Origin: UBA4466 sp963925035
GTDB lineage: Bacteria > Bacteroidota > Bacteroidia > Flavobacteriales_D > Crocinitomicaceae
Length of the DNA: 64,000 nucleotides
NCBI GenBank assembly: GCA_963925035.1
Contig: CAWUSK010000007.1
Coordinates: 62,001-126,000, forward strand
Direction: 5' to 3'
Part shown: piece by piece, positions 17,539 to 25,711 of the stretch
How positions within the stretch are numbered: position 1 is the first letter of the stretch
Layout: every line of letters begins with the position of its first letter
Made by a program: the position numbers and the translations under genes
Notes under the pieces: model-generated
The model's input: only the letters and a program-made list of their open reading frames with translations
What the model was told of the DNA's origin: nothing
Databases searched by the model: none

Positions 17539-19050
17539 ATGATAGATACAGAACTTTATAAGGCCAAAACACTTTATCCTTTTCAAGAATCGACAGTACA
17601 CAAGATCTTGAAAGAGTTTGCAGATAATGGACGAGATTTTAATTTATTATTTCAATTGCCAACGGGAGGGGGGAAAACGGTTATTTTTTCTGAAATCGCA
17701 AAGAAGTATATTGAAGAGGCAAAAGAAAAGGTGTTGATTTTAACACATAGAATCGAATTATCTGTTCAAACTTCAAAGCAATTAAGTGCTATTGGAGTAG
17801 ACAATAAAGTCATCAATAGCGAAGTTAAAGACATTCCAGATCAGGATGAATTCCATTGTTTCATCGCAATGGTGGAAACACTGAACAATCGATTAAATGA
17901 TGATGTGAATTTCATTAAAAATGTTGGTTTAGTAATTGTAGATGAGGCGCATTATAACAGTTTTCGTAAGATTTTCCAATTTTATGAAAATGCAAATATT
18001 CTTGGAGTTACAGCAACACCTTTGAGTAGTAATAAAGCATTGCCGTTAAACGATAACTACAATAAATTAATTGTTGGAGAAAGTATTTCTTCATTGATAG
18101 AACAAGGTTATTTGGCAGATGCTGATTCATTTACATATGACGTCAACCTGCACGGACTGAAAATAGGCTCGAATGGTGATTTTACTGTTACAAGTTCGGA
18201 TGTCGTTTATGGAAACTATTTCATGCAGGAAAAATTACTTTTTGCATACGAAGAAGTTGCCGTAGGAGATAAAACACTGATTTTTAACTCAGGTATTGAT
18301 ACCTCTATTCGTGTTGAAGAAACGTTTAAAAAACGTGGATATAAAATTCGCCACTTAGATTCCACTTTTAGTGATAAAGATCGTAAAGATGTTTTGTCAT
18401 GGTTTAAGGAAACACCAGATGCTATATTGACATCGGTTGGGATTTTGACAACTGGATTTGATGAGCCAACAGTAAATACAATTATACTTAATAGAGCTAC
18501 GCGTTCATTAACACTTTACCATCAAATGATTGGTCGGGGTTCTCGTAAGCTGCCTCACAAGGATAGATTTAAATTAATTGATTTAGGAAATAACGTCCGT
18601 CGTTTTGGACTGTGGCAAGACTATATTAATTGGAACGATGCATTTGCTTTTCCAGATAGATTTTTAGAATCGCGTTTAGGAGAGAATGAAGATATTGAGT
18701 TTGAAGTTGAATTTGAATTCCCTAAAGGAGCTGAAGCAGTTATTGACACCGCAAAATTGGATGGGTTTAAAATCAAGGAAATATATTACGATTGTATTGA
18801 TAACGGATTGAAAGGTAAGGATGCCGTTGAAAAATCTTTGGAGAATCATTTTGACGTAATCCGCGATGCTGCAGAAGATTATTTTCACGGACTTGAAATT
18901 ATGGGCTTCTTAAAAGACCACATCGAACATCGTTTAAAGCACTATACGAAGTGTATCACGAAAAGTACACCGAATTACTATAAATATATTATTGAAACAT
19001 ACAATCGCCAATTGCAGCAAAAATTGCGTTCTGTCCTTGATGATGAATGA
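17539..19050 (+). CDS. DEAD/DEAH-box SF2 helicase
   Basis: 503 residues from the ATG at 17539. Motif I is PTGGGKT, motif II DEAH, motif III-like TATPL, and motif VI QMIGRGSRKLP, so it is an SF2 helicase of the broad RecQ/UvrB/type-III-restriction-like fold. The last ~130 residues after the helicase core (from about 375) are acidic then basic and not recognised. No restriction or modification gene is adjacent; the neighbours are trxB and a lipoprotein gene, so a housekeeping DNA or RNA role is more likely than defence. The start is fixed by the promoter at 17484-17514. Confidence 0.85.
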   Translation: MIDTELYKAKTLYPFQESTVHKILKEFADNGRDFNLLFQLPTGGGKTVIFSEIAKKYIEEAKEKVLILTHRIELSVQTSKQLSAIGVDNKVINSEVKDIPDQDEFHCFIAMVETLNNRLNDDVNFIKNVGLVIVDEAHYNSFRKIFQFYENANILGVTATPLSSNKALPLNDNYNKLIVGESISSLIEQGYLADADSFTYDVNLHGLKIGSNGDFTVTSSDVVYGNYFMQEKLLFAYEEVAVGDKTLIFNSGIDTSIRVEETFKKRGYKIRHLDSTFSDKDRKDVLSWFKETPDAILTSVGILTTGFDEPTVNTIILNRATRSLTLYHQMIGRGSRKLPHKDRFKLIDLGNNVRRFGLWQDYINWNDAFAFPDRFLESRLGENEDIEFEVEFEFPKGAEAVIDTAKLDGFKIKEIYYDCIDNGLKGKDAVEKSLENHFDVIRDAAEDYFHGLEIMGFLKDHIEHRLKHYTKCITKSTPNYYKYIIETYNRQLQQKLRSVLDDE

Positions 19051-19077
19051 TTTCTCGTTCGCTAAATTATTTGTAAT

Positions 19078-19116
19078 AAACTCGATACTATGTAATAATA
19101 GTGTCGAGTTTTTTTA
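19078..19116 (+). terminator. Intrinsic terminator of helicase gene
   Basis: A 12-bp stem with one G-U pair (19078-19089 with 19100-19111), a 10-nt loop and a T run. Confidence 0.85.
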
Positions 19117-19164
19117 TAGTCTAACTTTTAAACATTATATCAGAGAAAGTAGAACGGGTCGAAA

Positions 19165-19794
19165 TTAGTAGTTTAGGAAAATTTCAGTAGTATCAAATGC
19201 AACAGTTGTTGTAGATTTTATACCGTTATTTGTTGTTCCCTGCACTGAATACTGATACTGATAGATAGTGTTTCCGTCGTTAACACAATAGATAGATGTA
19301 TCGATTGCACCATACAAATAGTTTACACCAGCAGAACAGCATGATGCGCAATTAATTTTCCCCTTTTGTCTATTGTACTGCAGAACGTCAGTCGTAAGTG
19401 GCGAATTATTAATGAATCTCAATCGAACCCAAGACAAAGCTGTTGTTGTAAAGTTTCTGACGTTGTCTTCTTCTATAGTTAATTCCGAGAAGTAAATGGT
19501 TTCTTCTAATGGAAAATAATCTGCTTTTGTAGTAGTGATGTAATACGATTCAGCTGAATTCCTTGCGAAGGTGAATGCATATTCACCAAATGAATTTGTG
19601 GTTGTTTGACCAATTAAACTAGAAGCACTTTCTCCGGCTATTGTTTCGTATAGAAAAACATCTGCACTTGTTAATGGAGTCGAAAATGTTCCGTCTGTGA
19701 CCACGCCTTTAAGTGTAAAATCAGCTTTTCCTTTCTTTTTACAACTACATATTAAAGAGATAATAACAATTGAAAATATATATAAAACCTTCAT
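19165..19794 (-). CDS. Lipoprotein with carboxypeptidase-regulatory-like domain
   Basis: 209 residues from the ATG at 19794. The signal peptide ends in the lipobox SLICSC. Residues ~25-110 form a carboxypeptidase-regulatory-like (Ig/transthyretin-fold) domain (LKGVVTDGTFSTPLTSADVFLYE, shown here as its two halves LKGVVTDG and TPLTSADVFLYE). The C-terminal half contains a CASCC cluster and is not recognised. A longer frame to 19869 is rejected because the -7 element TAACTTCG (19822-19829) lies within it. Probably surface or periplasmic; function unknown. Confidence 0.65.
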   Translation of the reverse strand: MKVLYIFSIVIISLICSCKKKGKADFTLKGVVTDGTFSTPLTSADVFLYETIAGESASSLIGQTTTNSFGEYAFTFARNSAESYYITTTKADYFPLEETIYFSELTIEEDNVRNFTTTALSWVRLRFINNSPLTTDVLQYNRQKGKINCASCCSAGVNYLYGAIDTSIYCVNDGNTIYQYQYSVQGTTNNGIKSTTTVAFDTTEIFLNY

Positions 19795-19821
19795 TTTACT
19801 GTGTTTGATAGAACTAAAGTA

Positions 19822-19829
19822 CGAAGTTA
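19822..19829 (-). promoter_or_regulatory. -7 element of lipoprotein gene
   Basis: TAACTTCG (TAnnTTYG), 27 nt before the ATG at 19794. Confidence 0.45.
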
Positions 19830-19917
19830 AAAAATAATTGTTAATATGTTTATTAGCATTTTTTAACAATTGAAGGAATCATTTTTCTATTTTAGTGCCA
19901 TAACTTAAATTATTATT

Positions 19918-20310
19918 ATGTCAGAAGAAAACAATGGACTTCAGCCTCAAGGAAAACAAATGGGAGTTGCTGGTTTCGTATTAGCTCTTGCCACTTTGGT
20001 ATTGTCTAGCTGGATCGCTGCAATTGCTGCAGCATCAATCATTTTGGGTGGAAGCGCTTGGTTAATGTACTTATGGTTAGTATTAGCTATCGTGAGTGTG
20101 GTATTGTCAGCAATGGGAATGTCTAAACTAGGAAAAACTGGTGGTAAAAAAGGATTAGCAACAGCTGGTTTGGTTATCGGTATTGTTTCTGTAGTATGGT
20201 GTGGGATTTTAGTAGCAGGTTTATCTGTTGCTGCTTCTGCTTCAGATACATTAGGAGACGATTGGAAAGATGCTATGGAGCAATTTGATGAGTTGAACGA
20301 AAACAACTAA
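19918..20310 (+). CDS. DUF4190-like small membrane protein
   Basis: 130 residues with three hydrophobic segments (about 17-45, 50-70 and 82-105). The layout of short Gly/Ala-rich helices with the KxGKTGGKKGLATAGLV loop resembles DUF4190. A polar C-terminus (DDWKDAMEQFDEL) is probably cytoplasmic. Function unknown. It has its own strong terminator, so it is separate from the next three membrane-protein genes, although the four lie together. Confidence 0.6.
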   Translation: MSEENNGLQPQGKQMGVAGFVLALATLVLSSWIAAIAAASIILGGSAWLMYLWLVLAIVSVVLSAMGMSKLGKTGGKKGLATAGLVIGIVSVVWCGILVAGLSVAASASDTLGDDWKDAMEQFDELNENN

Positions 20311-20330
20311 TTAGCTTCGCTAAATAAATT

Positions 20331-20366
20331 AAACCCTTTGTGTTAACTCACAAAGGGTTTTTTTTT
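20331..20366 (+). terminator. Intrinsic terminator of DUF4190-like gene
   Basis: A 12-bp perfect stem (20331-20342 with 20349-20360), a 6-nt loop and a T run. Confidence 0.92.
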
Positions 20367-20398
20367 GAATTTACTTTAATTTGATATCGTATTAATTG

Positions 20399-20406
20399 TA
20401 TTTTTG
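20399..20406 (+). promoter_or_regulatory. -7 element of small membrane protein operon
   Basis: TATTTTTG ends 7 nt before the ATG at 20414, again giving an extremely short leader. Confidence 0.6.
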
Positions 20407-20413
20407 GCCTCCT

Positions 20414-20911
20414 ATGGATAATGAAATCAATTTTCTTGACCTAGAAATATCAGAAAACACAGGTCCTAAACAAAGACCAGTGTTTATTACTGTGTTGTGT
20501 ATCTTGACGTTTGTTGGAGCTGGATTAGCCATTATTTCTTCATTGTTCAGTATGTTGACAATGGGTTTTGTTGAGAATACTATTAAAGGAATGGACGATG
20601 CCTTCAATCAATCAGATGTAGGAATGGATTTTGGGAATTCTTATCGTTGGATGAAAATTTCTTACATCTTAAATCTAGTAGGTTCATTGCTATGCCTTGC
20701 AGGTGCATTGTTCATGTGGAGATTGAAAAAAGTTGGATTTTACATCTATTTAATTGGGCAAATAATACCATTAGTAGGTTCATTTATGACGATGAACTCC
20801 TCATTAAATGGCATTATGGCTAATTTCGGGATGATTGTAATGATAATTGGAATGATGTTTCCGATAGCTTTCGTTATAATGTACGGTTTGAATTTAAAAC
20901 ACATGAAATAA
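20414..20911 (+). CDS. Four-helix membrane protein of unknown function
   Basis: 165 residues from the ATG at 20414; an upstream in-frame start at 20396 would overlap the promoter. Four hydrophobic helices (about 25-50, 75-98, 103-125 and 132-155), Met-rich, with a polar loop near 55-75. The layout resembles small Bacteroidota DUF4064-like membrane proteins, but I cannot name the family. First gene of a three-gene operon (1 nt to the next gene). Confidence 0.6.
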   Translation: MDNEINFLDLEISENTGPKQRPVFITVLCILTFVGAGLAIISSLFSMLTMGFVENTIKGMDDAFNQSDVGMDFGNSYRWMKISYILNLVGSLLCLAGALFMWRLKKVGFYIYLIGQIIPLVGSFMTMNSSLNGIMANFGMIVMIIGMMFPIAFVIMYGLNLKHMK

Positions 20912-20912
20912 G

Positions 20913-21260
20913 ATGAGTGATTACGATGATTTATTAGATCCAGGAGTTAGAGATTCTGGAAACTCAGTAGTTGGAGATAAAATACCAAATGCAAATGCCA
21001 TATTAACTTTAGGGATTCTTTCGATAGTTGGTTGTGGTTTATATATTTTACCAGGTTTAATCTGTGGGGTTATAGCGTTGTCATTGTTTCCAAAGGCAAA
21101 GAAGATTTATTTGCAGGATCCGTCACGTTTTGAAGACTCTTTTAAAAACGCTAAAGGTGGATTCGTGTGTGCAATAATTGGAACCTCTTTAGCGGCCCTT
21201 TTCTTTTTGGTCTTTATAGTTGCTTTCTTTATAGGTGCGTCAATGCTCACTAGGTTTTGA
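20913..21260 (+). CDS. CCC-motif-like membrane protein
   Basis: 115 residues. A polar N-terminus is followed by IPNANAILTLGILSIVGCG and LPGLICGVIALSLFPKAKK, then YLQDPSRF and a second hairpin of two helices. This matches my knowledge of the Bacteroidota CCC-motif membrane proteins (LGILSI-x-x-CCC-YG-x-PGL), but only one Cys of the triplet remains (GCGLY). Function unknown. It lies 1 nt after the previous gene and overlaps the next by 4 nt. Confidence 0.6.
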   Translation: MSDYDDLLDPGVRDSGNSVVGDKIPNANAILTLGILSIVGCGLYILPGLICGVIALSLFPKAKKIYLQDPSRFEDSFKNAKGGFVCAIIGTSLAALFFLVFIVAFFIGASMLTRF

Positions 21261-21565
21261 TTGAATGTAGTTGGAGTTCGAATTTCGGAATCGACTGCTT
21301 AACATGTGGCTTTCAACGTTCACTTGAAGCTTTACTTCATGGTGATTTGACTGGAAGTTTTTCACTTTTTCCTGCAACTATTCCCTTGTTGATCGTTTTT
21401 CTTGCTCTCCCCATTCATTTAATGTTCAAGTTAAAGCATGGAGTAAGGGTCATTGTGTTTTCTTTTTCTATTTCAGCAATTCTAATCGTCGTGAATTATT
21501 CAGTTAAATTGAGTAACAATTCATTTTTCCATCAACATTCCGCTGAAATAGAGCGACAATTTTAG
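21257..21565 (+). CDS. DUF2752 membrane protein
   Basis: 102 residues starting at a TTG that overlaps the TGA of the previous gene (TTGA), so translational coupling is likely. The short CxTCGFQRS motif, preceded by C-x(10)-C, is the DUF2752 signature (C-P-x-CGxTR in most members; here CLTCGFQRS). Two or three helices follow. DUF2752 genes often lie next to CCC-motif proteins in this phylum. Role unknown. Confidence 0.7.
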   Translation: MIECSWSSNFGIDCLTCGFQRSLEALLHGDLTGSFSLFPATIPLLIVFLALPIHLMFKLKHGVRVIVFSFSISAILIVVNYSVKLSNNSFFHQHSAEIERQF

Positions 21566-21574
21566 TGCTTTTAC

Positions 21575-21582
21575 TACCTTTG
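21575..21582 (+). promoter_or_regulatory. -7 element of ettA promoter
   Basis: TACCTTTG, an exact consensus match, 22 nt before the ATG at 21605. Confidence 0.6.
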
Positions 21583-21604
21583 ACCAAATCTTCAAAAAAG
21601 AATT

Positions 21605-23290
21605 ATGTCAGACGATAAGAAAATCATTTTTTCAATGGTTGGTGTTTCTAAAGATACGCCTCAAGGAAAGCAGATAATAAAGGATATTTACCTTTCATTT
21701 TACTACGGTGCAAAAATCGGAATCATTGGTTTGAATGGTTCAGGGAAATCGACTGTAATGAAAATTATTGCTGGTCTTGATCAAACTTACCGTGGAGATG
21801 TTGTGTTTTCAGATGGCTACACCGTAGGTTATTTACCTCAAGAGCCAGAATTGGATGAAAACAAAACTGTTAAGGAAATTGTAATGGAAGGCGTTCAAGA
21901 GACGGTAGACATTTTACAAGAATTTGAAGAAATCAATAATTCGTTTATGGACGAGGAAATCTTGAATGATCCAGATAAAATGGACAAATTGATTACCCGT
22001 CAAGGTTTAGTGCAAGATAAAATTGATGTATTAGATGCGTGGGAATTGGATACGAAATTAGAGCGCGCGATGGATGCACTAAGATGTCCGCCAGACGACC
22101 AGAAAATTGGAACATTATCTGGAGGTGAGCGCAGAAGGGTTGCTTTATGTCGATTACTATTAAAAACACCAGATGTTTTATTACTGGATGAGCCAACGAA
22201 TCACTTGGATGCTGAATCAATTGAATGGTTAGAGCAACATTTGCAACATTATCAAGGAACTGTAATCGCGGTAACTCACGATAGATACTTCTTGGATAAC
22301 GTCGCTGGTTGGATATTAGAATTAGATCGCGGTCAAGGAATTCCATGGAAAGGGAACTATTCTTCTTGGTTAGAACAAAAAGGAAATCGATTGAAAGAAG
22401 AGGAGAAATCCGAATCGAAACGACAAAAAATGTTAGCACGTGAGTTGGAATGGGTGCGAATGAATCCAAAAGGACGACATGCAAAAAACAAAGCGCGTAT
22501 TACAAATTACGACAAGATGATGGCCGAGGATATTAATTCGAAAGAAGAAACTCTTGAGATGCCAATTCCGAACGGTCCGCGTTTGGGGACGAATGTTATT
22601 GATGCAGAACGCGTTTCAAAAGCATTTGGAGATAAAATATTATACGGAGATTTAAATTTCAGCCTTCCGCCAGCGGGAATTGTTGGAGTAGTTGGTCCGA
22701 ATGGAGCAGGGAAAACGACAATTTTTAAAATGATCATGGGTGCTTTAGAACCGGATTCAGGAGAGTTTAAAGTTGGAGAAACTGTGAAATTAGGTTATGT
22801 GGATCAAACACACGATGATATTAGTCCAGATAAAACAGTATACGATGTTGTTTCTGACGGATTGGAGTACATTGAAATTGGTTCTCAAAAAGTAATTGCA
22901 AGAGCATATTTGTCAAAATTCAACTTCAGTGGATCTGATCAAAATAAAAAAGTAGGTGTTTTATCTGGTGGAGAGCGAAATCGTCTTCATTTAGCAATGA
23001 CATTGAAAACTGAGGCAAACGTTCTTTTATTAGATGAGCCAACAAATGACATTGACGTAAATACATTGAGAGCACTGGAGGAAGGGATTATGAATTTTGC
23101 CGGTTGCGCCGTAGTTATTTCTCACGATAGATGGTTTTTAGATCGTATTTGTACACATATCCTTGCTTTTGAAGGTGATTCGGAAGTTTATTGGTTTGAA
23201 GGTTCTTATTCTGAGTATGAAGAAAATCGTAAAAAACGATTGGGAGATCACGCACCAAAACGTATTCGATACAAAAAATTAGTAAAATAA
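21605..23290 (+). CDS. ettA: ABC-F protein EttA (energy-dependent translational throttle)
   Basis: 561 residues with two ABC domains and no membrane part. Walker A motifs are GLNGSGKST (near 43) and GPNGAGKTT (near 364), signatures LSGGERRRV and LSGGERNRL, and Walker B LLLDEPTNHLD and LLLDEPTNDID. The arm and basic linker (RMNPKGRHAKNKARI) are those of EttA, which binds the ribosomal E site and gates the first peptide bond according to ATP/ADP level. The stop codon overlaps the start of the VF530 gene by one base. Confidence 0.95.
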   Translation: MSDDKKIIFSMVGVSKDTPQGKQIIKDIYLSFYYGAKIGIIGLNGSGKSTVMKIIAGLDQTYRGDVVFSDGYTVGYLPQEPELDENKTVKEIVMEGVQETVDILQEFEEINNSFMDEEILNDPDKMDKLITRQGLVQDKIDVLDAWELDTKLERAMDALRCPPDDQKIGTLSGGERRRVALCRLLLKTPDVLLLDEPTNHLDAESIEWLEQHLQHYQGTVIAVTHDRYFLDNVAGWILELDRGQGIPWKGNYSSWLEQKGNRLKEEEKSESKRQKMLARELEWVRMNPKGRHAKNKARITNYDKMMAEDINSKEETLEMPIPNGPRLGTNVIDAERVSKAFGDKILYGDLNFSLPPAGIVGVVGPNGAGKTTIFKMIMGALEPDSGEFKVGETVKLGYVDQTHDDISPDKTVYDVVSDGLEYIEIGSQKVIARAYLSKFNFSGSDQNKKVGVLSGGERNRLHLAMTLKTEANVLLLDEPTNDIDVNTLRALEEGIMNFAGCAVVISHDRWFLDRICTHILAFEGDSEVYWFEGSYSEYEENRKKRLGDHAPKRIRYKKLVK

Positions 23291-23523
23291 TGAGTGAACA
23301 GCCTAATAATCCGCTTCACGGAAAAACACTGGAATCAATTCTTGTAGATTTGGTTGATTTGTTCGGATGGGAGGAATTGGGTTATTTAATTCCTGTAAAT
23401 TGCTTTTTGAAGGATCCCAGTATTAAAAGTAGCTTGAAATTTTTACGAAAAATGCCTTGGGCTAGAGCGAAAGTTGAGAAGTTGTATATTGAACGCTTCC
23501 ATCAATTTGATTCGAAAAAATAA
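23290..23523 (+). CDS. VF530 family DNA-binding protein (DUF2132)
   Basis: 77 residues. NNPLHGKTLESILVDLV at the N-terminus, GWEELG, PVNCFLKDPSIKSSLKFLRK and PWAR-x-KVE-x-LY form the complete VF530/DUF2132 signature. The family is a small DNA-binding fold known from a Vibrio structure; its biological role is unknown. Cotranscribed with ettA (TAATG overlap). Confidence 0.9.
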   Translation: MSEQPNNPLHGKTLESILVDLVDLFGWEELGYLIPVNCFLKDPSIKSSLKFLRKMPWARAKVEKLYIERFHQFDSKK

Positions 23524-23566
23524 TTTTAGACGGTAATTGTTTTCCGTTGCTTAATAACTATATAAT

Positions 23567-25024
23567 ATGTCAGTAAGAAGTTTAGAGCCAAAAGAAATGT
23601 GGAATCATTTTGCAGATTTAAATGCAGTTCCACGTCCTTCAAAAAAAGAAGAAAAGGTTATTGAGTTTGTAATGAATTTTGGAAAATCTTTGGGATTCGA
23701 AACGCTTCAAGACAAAATTGGCAATGTAATTATCAAAAAACCTGCTTCTGAGGGAATGGAAGATAGAAAAACAGTTATTCTACAGTCGCACTTGGATATG
23801 GTGCATCAAAAGAATTCAAGTACTGTTTTCGATTTTGAAACACAAGGAATTGAAATGATTGTCGATGGTGATTGGGTAAAAGCAAATGGAACGACACTTG
23901 GTGCTGACAATGGAATTGGAGTTGCATCAATAATGGCTGTTCTTTCTTCTTCGACTATTTCACATCCAGCAATCGAAGCTATGTTTACAATTGATGAAGA
24001 GACAGGGATGACAGGAGCAATGCATTTGGATCCTTCTAATTTTTCCGGAAAAATCCTTTTGAATTTAGATACTGAAGACGATGATGAATTGTCGATTGGT
24101 TGTGCTGGTGGAATTGATACAAATACTAAATTTAATTATAAAACTGAAAAAGTTAATGCTGATTCAAAAGTAATTGAAATAGTAGTGAATGGTTTGCTTG
24201 GTGGACATTCAGGAATGGATATCGATAAAGGAAGGGGGAATGCGAACAAAATCATGAACCGTATTTTGTATCATCTGATTTCGATGATTGACTTTCAACT
24301 AATTTCTTTAGATGGTGGAAGTTTGCGTAATGCAATACCAAGAGAGTCTGTTGCAGTAATTGCGGTTAAATCGAATGATTTAGTATTTTTTTCTGCTGAA
24401 TTGGAAAAGATTTCAACGATTTTGAAGGAAGAATTTAAAACAATTGAATTGAAGCTTGCCGTTTCGAGTAAGGAAATTGAATCTGAAGAGTTAGCCGTAG
24501 AAAAAGCAGAAGGGGTAAAAATCATCAATACCATTTATTCTGTGTTCAATGGCGTATTTCGCATGAGTCCAGACTTTGAAGGACTTGTAGAGACTTCTTC
24601 TAGTTTAGCACGTGTAATTGTTAAGAATGGAGAATTTATTACACAATCATTGCAGAGAAGTAGTGTTGAGAGCACAAAAGACGATGTGGCAAATTCTATT
24701 CGATCTTCGTTTGAATTGGCAGGATGTTCTGTCGTCCAAAATGGTGATTATCCAGGATGGCAACCGAATACGGATTCTGAAATTTTAAGTTTGATGACGG
24801 AAATCTATCACGAGCAATTTGAGGAAGAGCCGCAAGTGAAAGCATGCCACGCTGGATTGGAATGTGGAATTCTATTGAAGCACCTTCCGGATGTTGATAT
24901 GATTTCTTTTGGTCCAAATATTCGAGCACCGCATTCACCAGATGAAAAAGTGCAAATTTCTTCCGTTCAAAAATTTTGGAGTTATTATTTAGAGACTTTA
25001 AAGAGAATTCCTCAAAAAGGGTAG
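23567..25024 (+). CDS. pepD: Aminoacyl-histidine dipeptidase (PepD, M20 family)
   Basis: 485 residues. It opens with LEPKEMWNHFADLNAVPRPSK, written here in two parts as LEPKEMWNHF and NAVPRPSKKE, the M20C start. Metal and catalytic residues are visible in HLDMVHQ (near 80), GADNGIG (near 119) and DEETGMTGA (near 148), with the lid-domain GGHSGMDID. It hydrolyses Xaa-His and other dipeptides in the cytoplasm for amino acid recovery. Probably in the ettA operon (43 nt after the VF530 gene) and followed by a DUF3820 gene. Confidence 0.94.
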   Translation: MSVRSLEPKEMWNHFADLNAVPRPSKKEEKVIEFVMNFGKSLGFETLQDKIGNVIIKKPASEGMEDRKTVILQSHLDMVHQKNSSTVFDFETQGIEMIVDGDWVKANGTTLGADNGIGVASIMAVLSSSTISHPAIEAMFTIDEETGMTGAMHLDPSNFSGKILLNLDTEDDDELSIGCAGGIDTNTKFNYKTEKVNADSKVIEIVVNGLLGGHSGMDIDKGRGNANKIMNRILYHLISMIDFQLISLDGGSLRNAIPRESVAVIAVKSNDLVFFSAELEKISTILKEEFKTIELKLAVSSKEIESEELAVEKAEGVKIINTIYSVFNGVFRMSPDFEGLVETSSSLARVIVKNGEFITQSLQRSSVESTKDDVANSIRSSFELAGCSVVQNGDYPGWQPNTDSEILSLMTEIYHEQFEEEPQVKACHAGLECGILLKHLPDVDMISFGPNIRAPHSPDEKVQISSVQKFWSYYLETLKRIPQKG

Positions 25025-25026
25025 GA

Positions 25027-25242
25027 GTGAGCGGTCAACACGAACTTGTCGAATTAGCCAATGCTAAGATGCCTTTTGGGAAGTACCAAGGTCGTTATTT
25101 AATCAATTTACCTGAATTCTATTTGATTTGGTATAAGAACCAAGGATTTCCAGCAGGGAAAATTGGTAGACAACTTGCACTTGTTTTAGAGCTAAAAGTC
25201 AATGGATTAGAAAACTTAATCTATCCACTCATAAAAAAATAA
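25027..25242 (+). CDS. DUF3820 family small protein
   Basis: 71 residues from a GTG at 25027, 2 nt after the pepD stop. A frame open further upstream (ATG at 24976) would overlap pepD by 49 nt and is less likely. KMPFGKYQGRYLINLPEFYLIWY is the family core, seen here as KMPFGKYQGRYL and LPEFYLIWY, followed by FPAGKIG. DUF3820 proteins were linked to virulence regulation in Pseudomonas, but their biochemical role is unsettled. Cotranscribed with pepD. Confidence 0.82.
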   Translation: MSGQHELVELANAKMPFGKYQGRYLINLPEFYLIWYKNQGFPAGKIGRQLALVLELKVNGLENLIYPLIKK

Positions 25243-25330
25243 AATATTTTACAAATGGATAAATCAATCTAATTAGTTGTTATTCAATTATTTATAGTGA
25301 ATTGTTATGTGTTTTAATTCAATCTATTTG

Positions 25331-25363
25331 TTTACAAAAGAAAAATAGTTGACATTTTTGTAA
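25331..25363. promoter_or_regulatory. TTTACAA / TTGTAAC dyad upstream of 62-residue ORF
   Basis: TTTACAA (25331-25337) and TTGTAAC (25358-25364) face each other about 50 nt before the small ORF. The left copy also lies in the short palindrome TTTGT-TT-ACAAA (25327-25338). Possible operator; no exact TAnnTTTG is present. Confidence 0.3.
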
Positions 25364-25415
25364 CATTATTAAAAGAGGTACCGTAAATGTGGCTGTAATT
25401 AGTAAGTTATAGGAT

Positions 25416-25604
25416 ATGCAACCAATTTTAATGAACATGATTGAGAATAAAATAAAATCAGCAAAGTTTAAATTATCACAACACAAAGTACAAGGTGCAA
25501 ATAGTACATTGTCTATTTTTCAAGTAGCTTCATTAATGGACTTAGTGAAAGGGGAGAAGAGTGCTGAAGGTCAGATTTATCAAAATCGATTCTTATTGAA
25601 TTAG
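25416..25604 (+). CDS. Small 62-residue protein of unknown function
   Basis: ATG to TAG, basic, no membrane helix or signal peptide: MQPILMNMIENKIKSAK at the start, FQVASLMDLVKGEKSAEG in the middle and RFLLN at the end. Alternative ATGs at codons 6 and 8 could be the true start. A good terminator at 25630 and a 173-nt upstream region make an independent transcript likely. The terminal hydrophobic-LLN ending recalls the 50-residue protein at 11126, but the rest does not align. Not recognised. Confidence 0.5.
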   Translation: MQPILMNMIENKIKSAKFKLSQHKVQGANSTLSIFQVASLMDLVKGEKSAEGQIYQNRFLLN

Positions 25605-25629
25605 GATAATATTTAGGATATATGGTTCA

Positions 25630-25665
25630 GTCGTTCATGTAAATGGGCGACTTTTTTCTTTTTTG
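25630..25665 (+). terminator. Intrinsic terminator of 62-residue gene
   Basis: A 9-bp stem with G-U pairs (25630-25638 with 25643-25651), a 4-nt GTAA loop, and a long T-rich tail. Confidence 0.8.
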
Positions 25666-25686
25666 GTATGTAAATTTTGATTACTA

Positions 25687-25711
25687 TTGTAAATAATCAA
25701 ACAGTTTACAA
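25687..25711. promoter_or_regulatory. Perfect dyad TTGTAAA-N11-TTTACAA abutting xre start
   Basis: Seven-base arms (25687-25693 and 25705-25711) end one base before the ATG of the XRE gene. The position suits an autoregulatory operator. Binding is inferred, not shown. Confidence 0.45.

Noticed and set aside
17539..19050. SF2 helicase as part of a defence or restriction system
   Set aside because: No methylase, nuclease or other defence gene is next to it; the neighbours are trxB and a lipoprotein with their own promoters.
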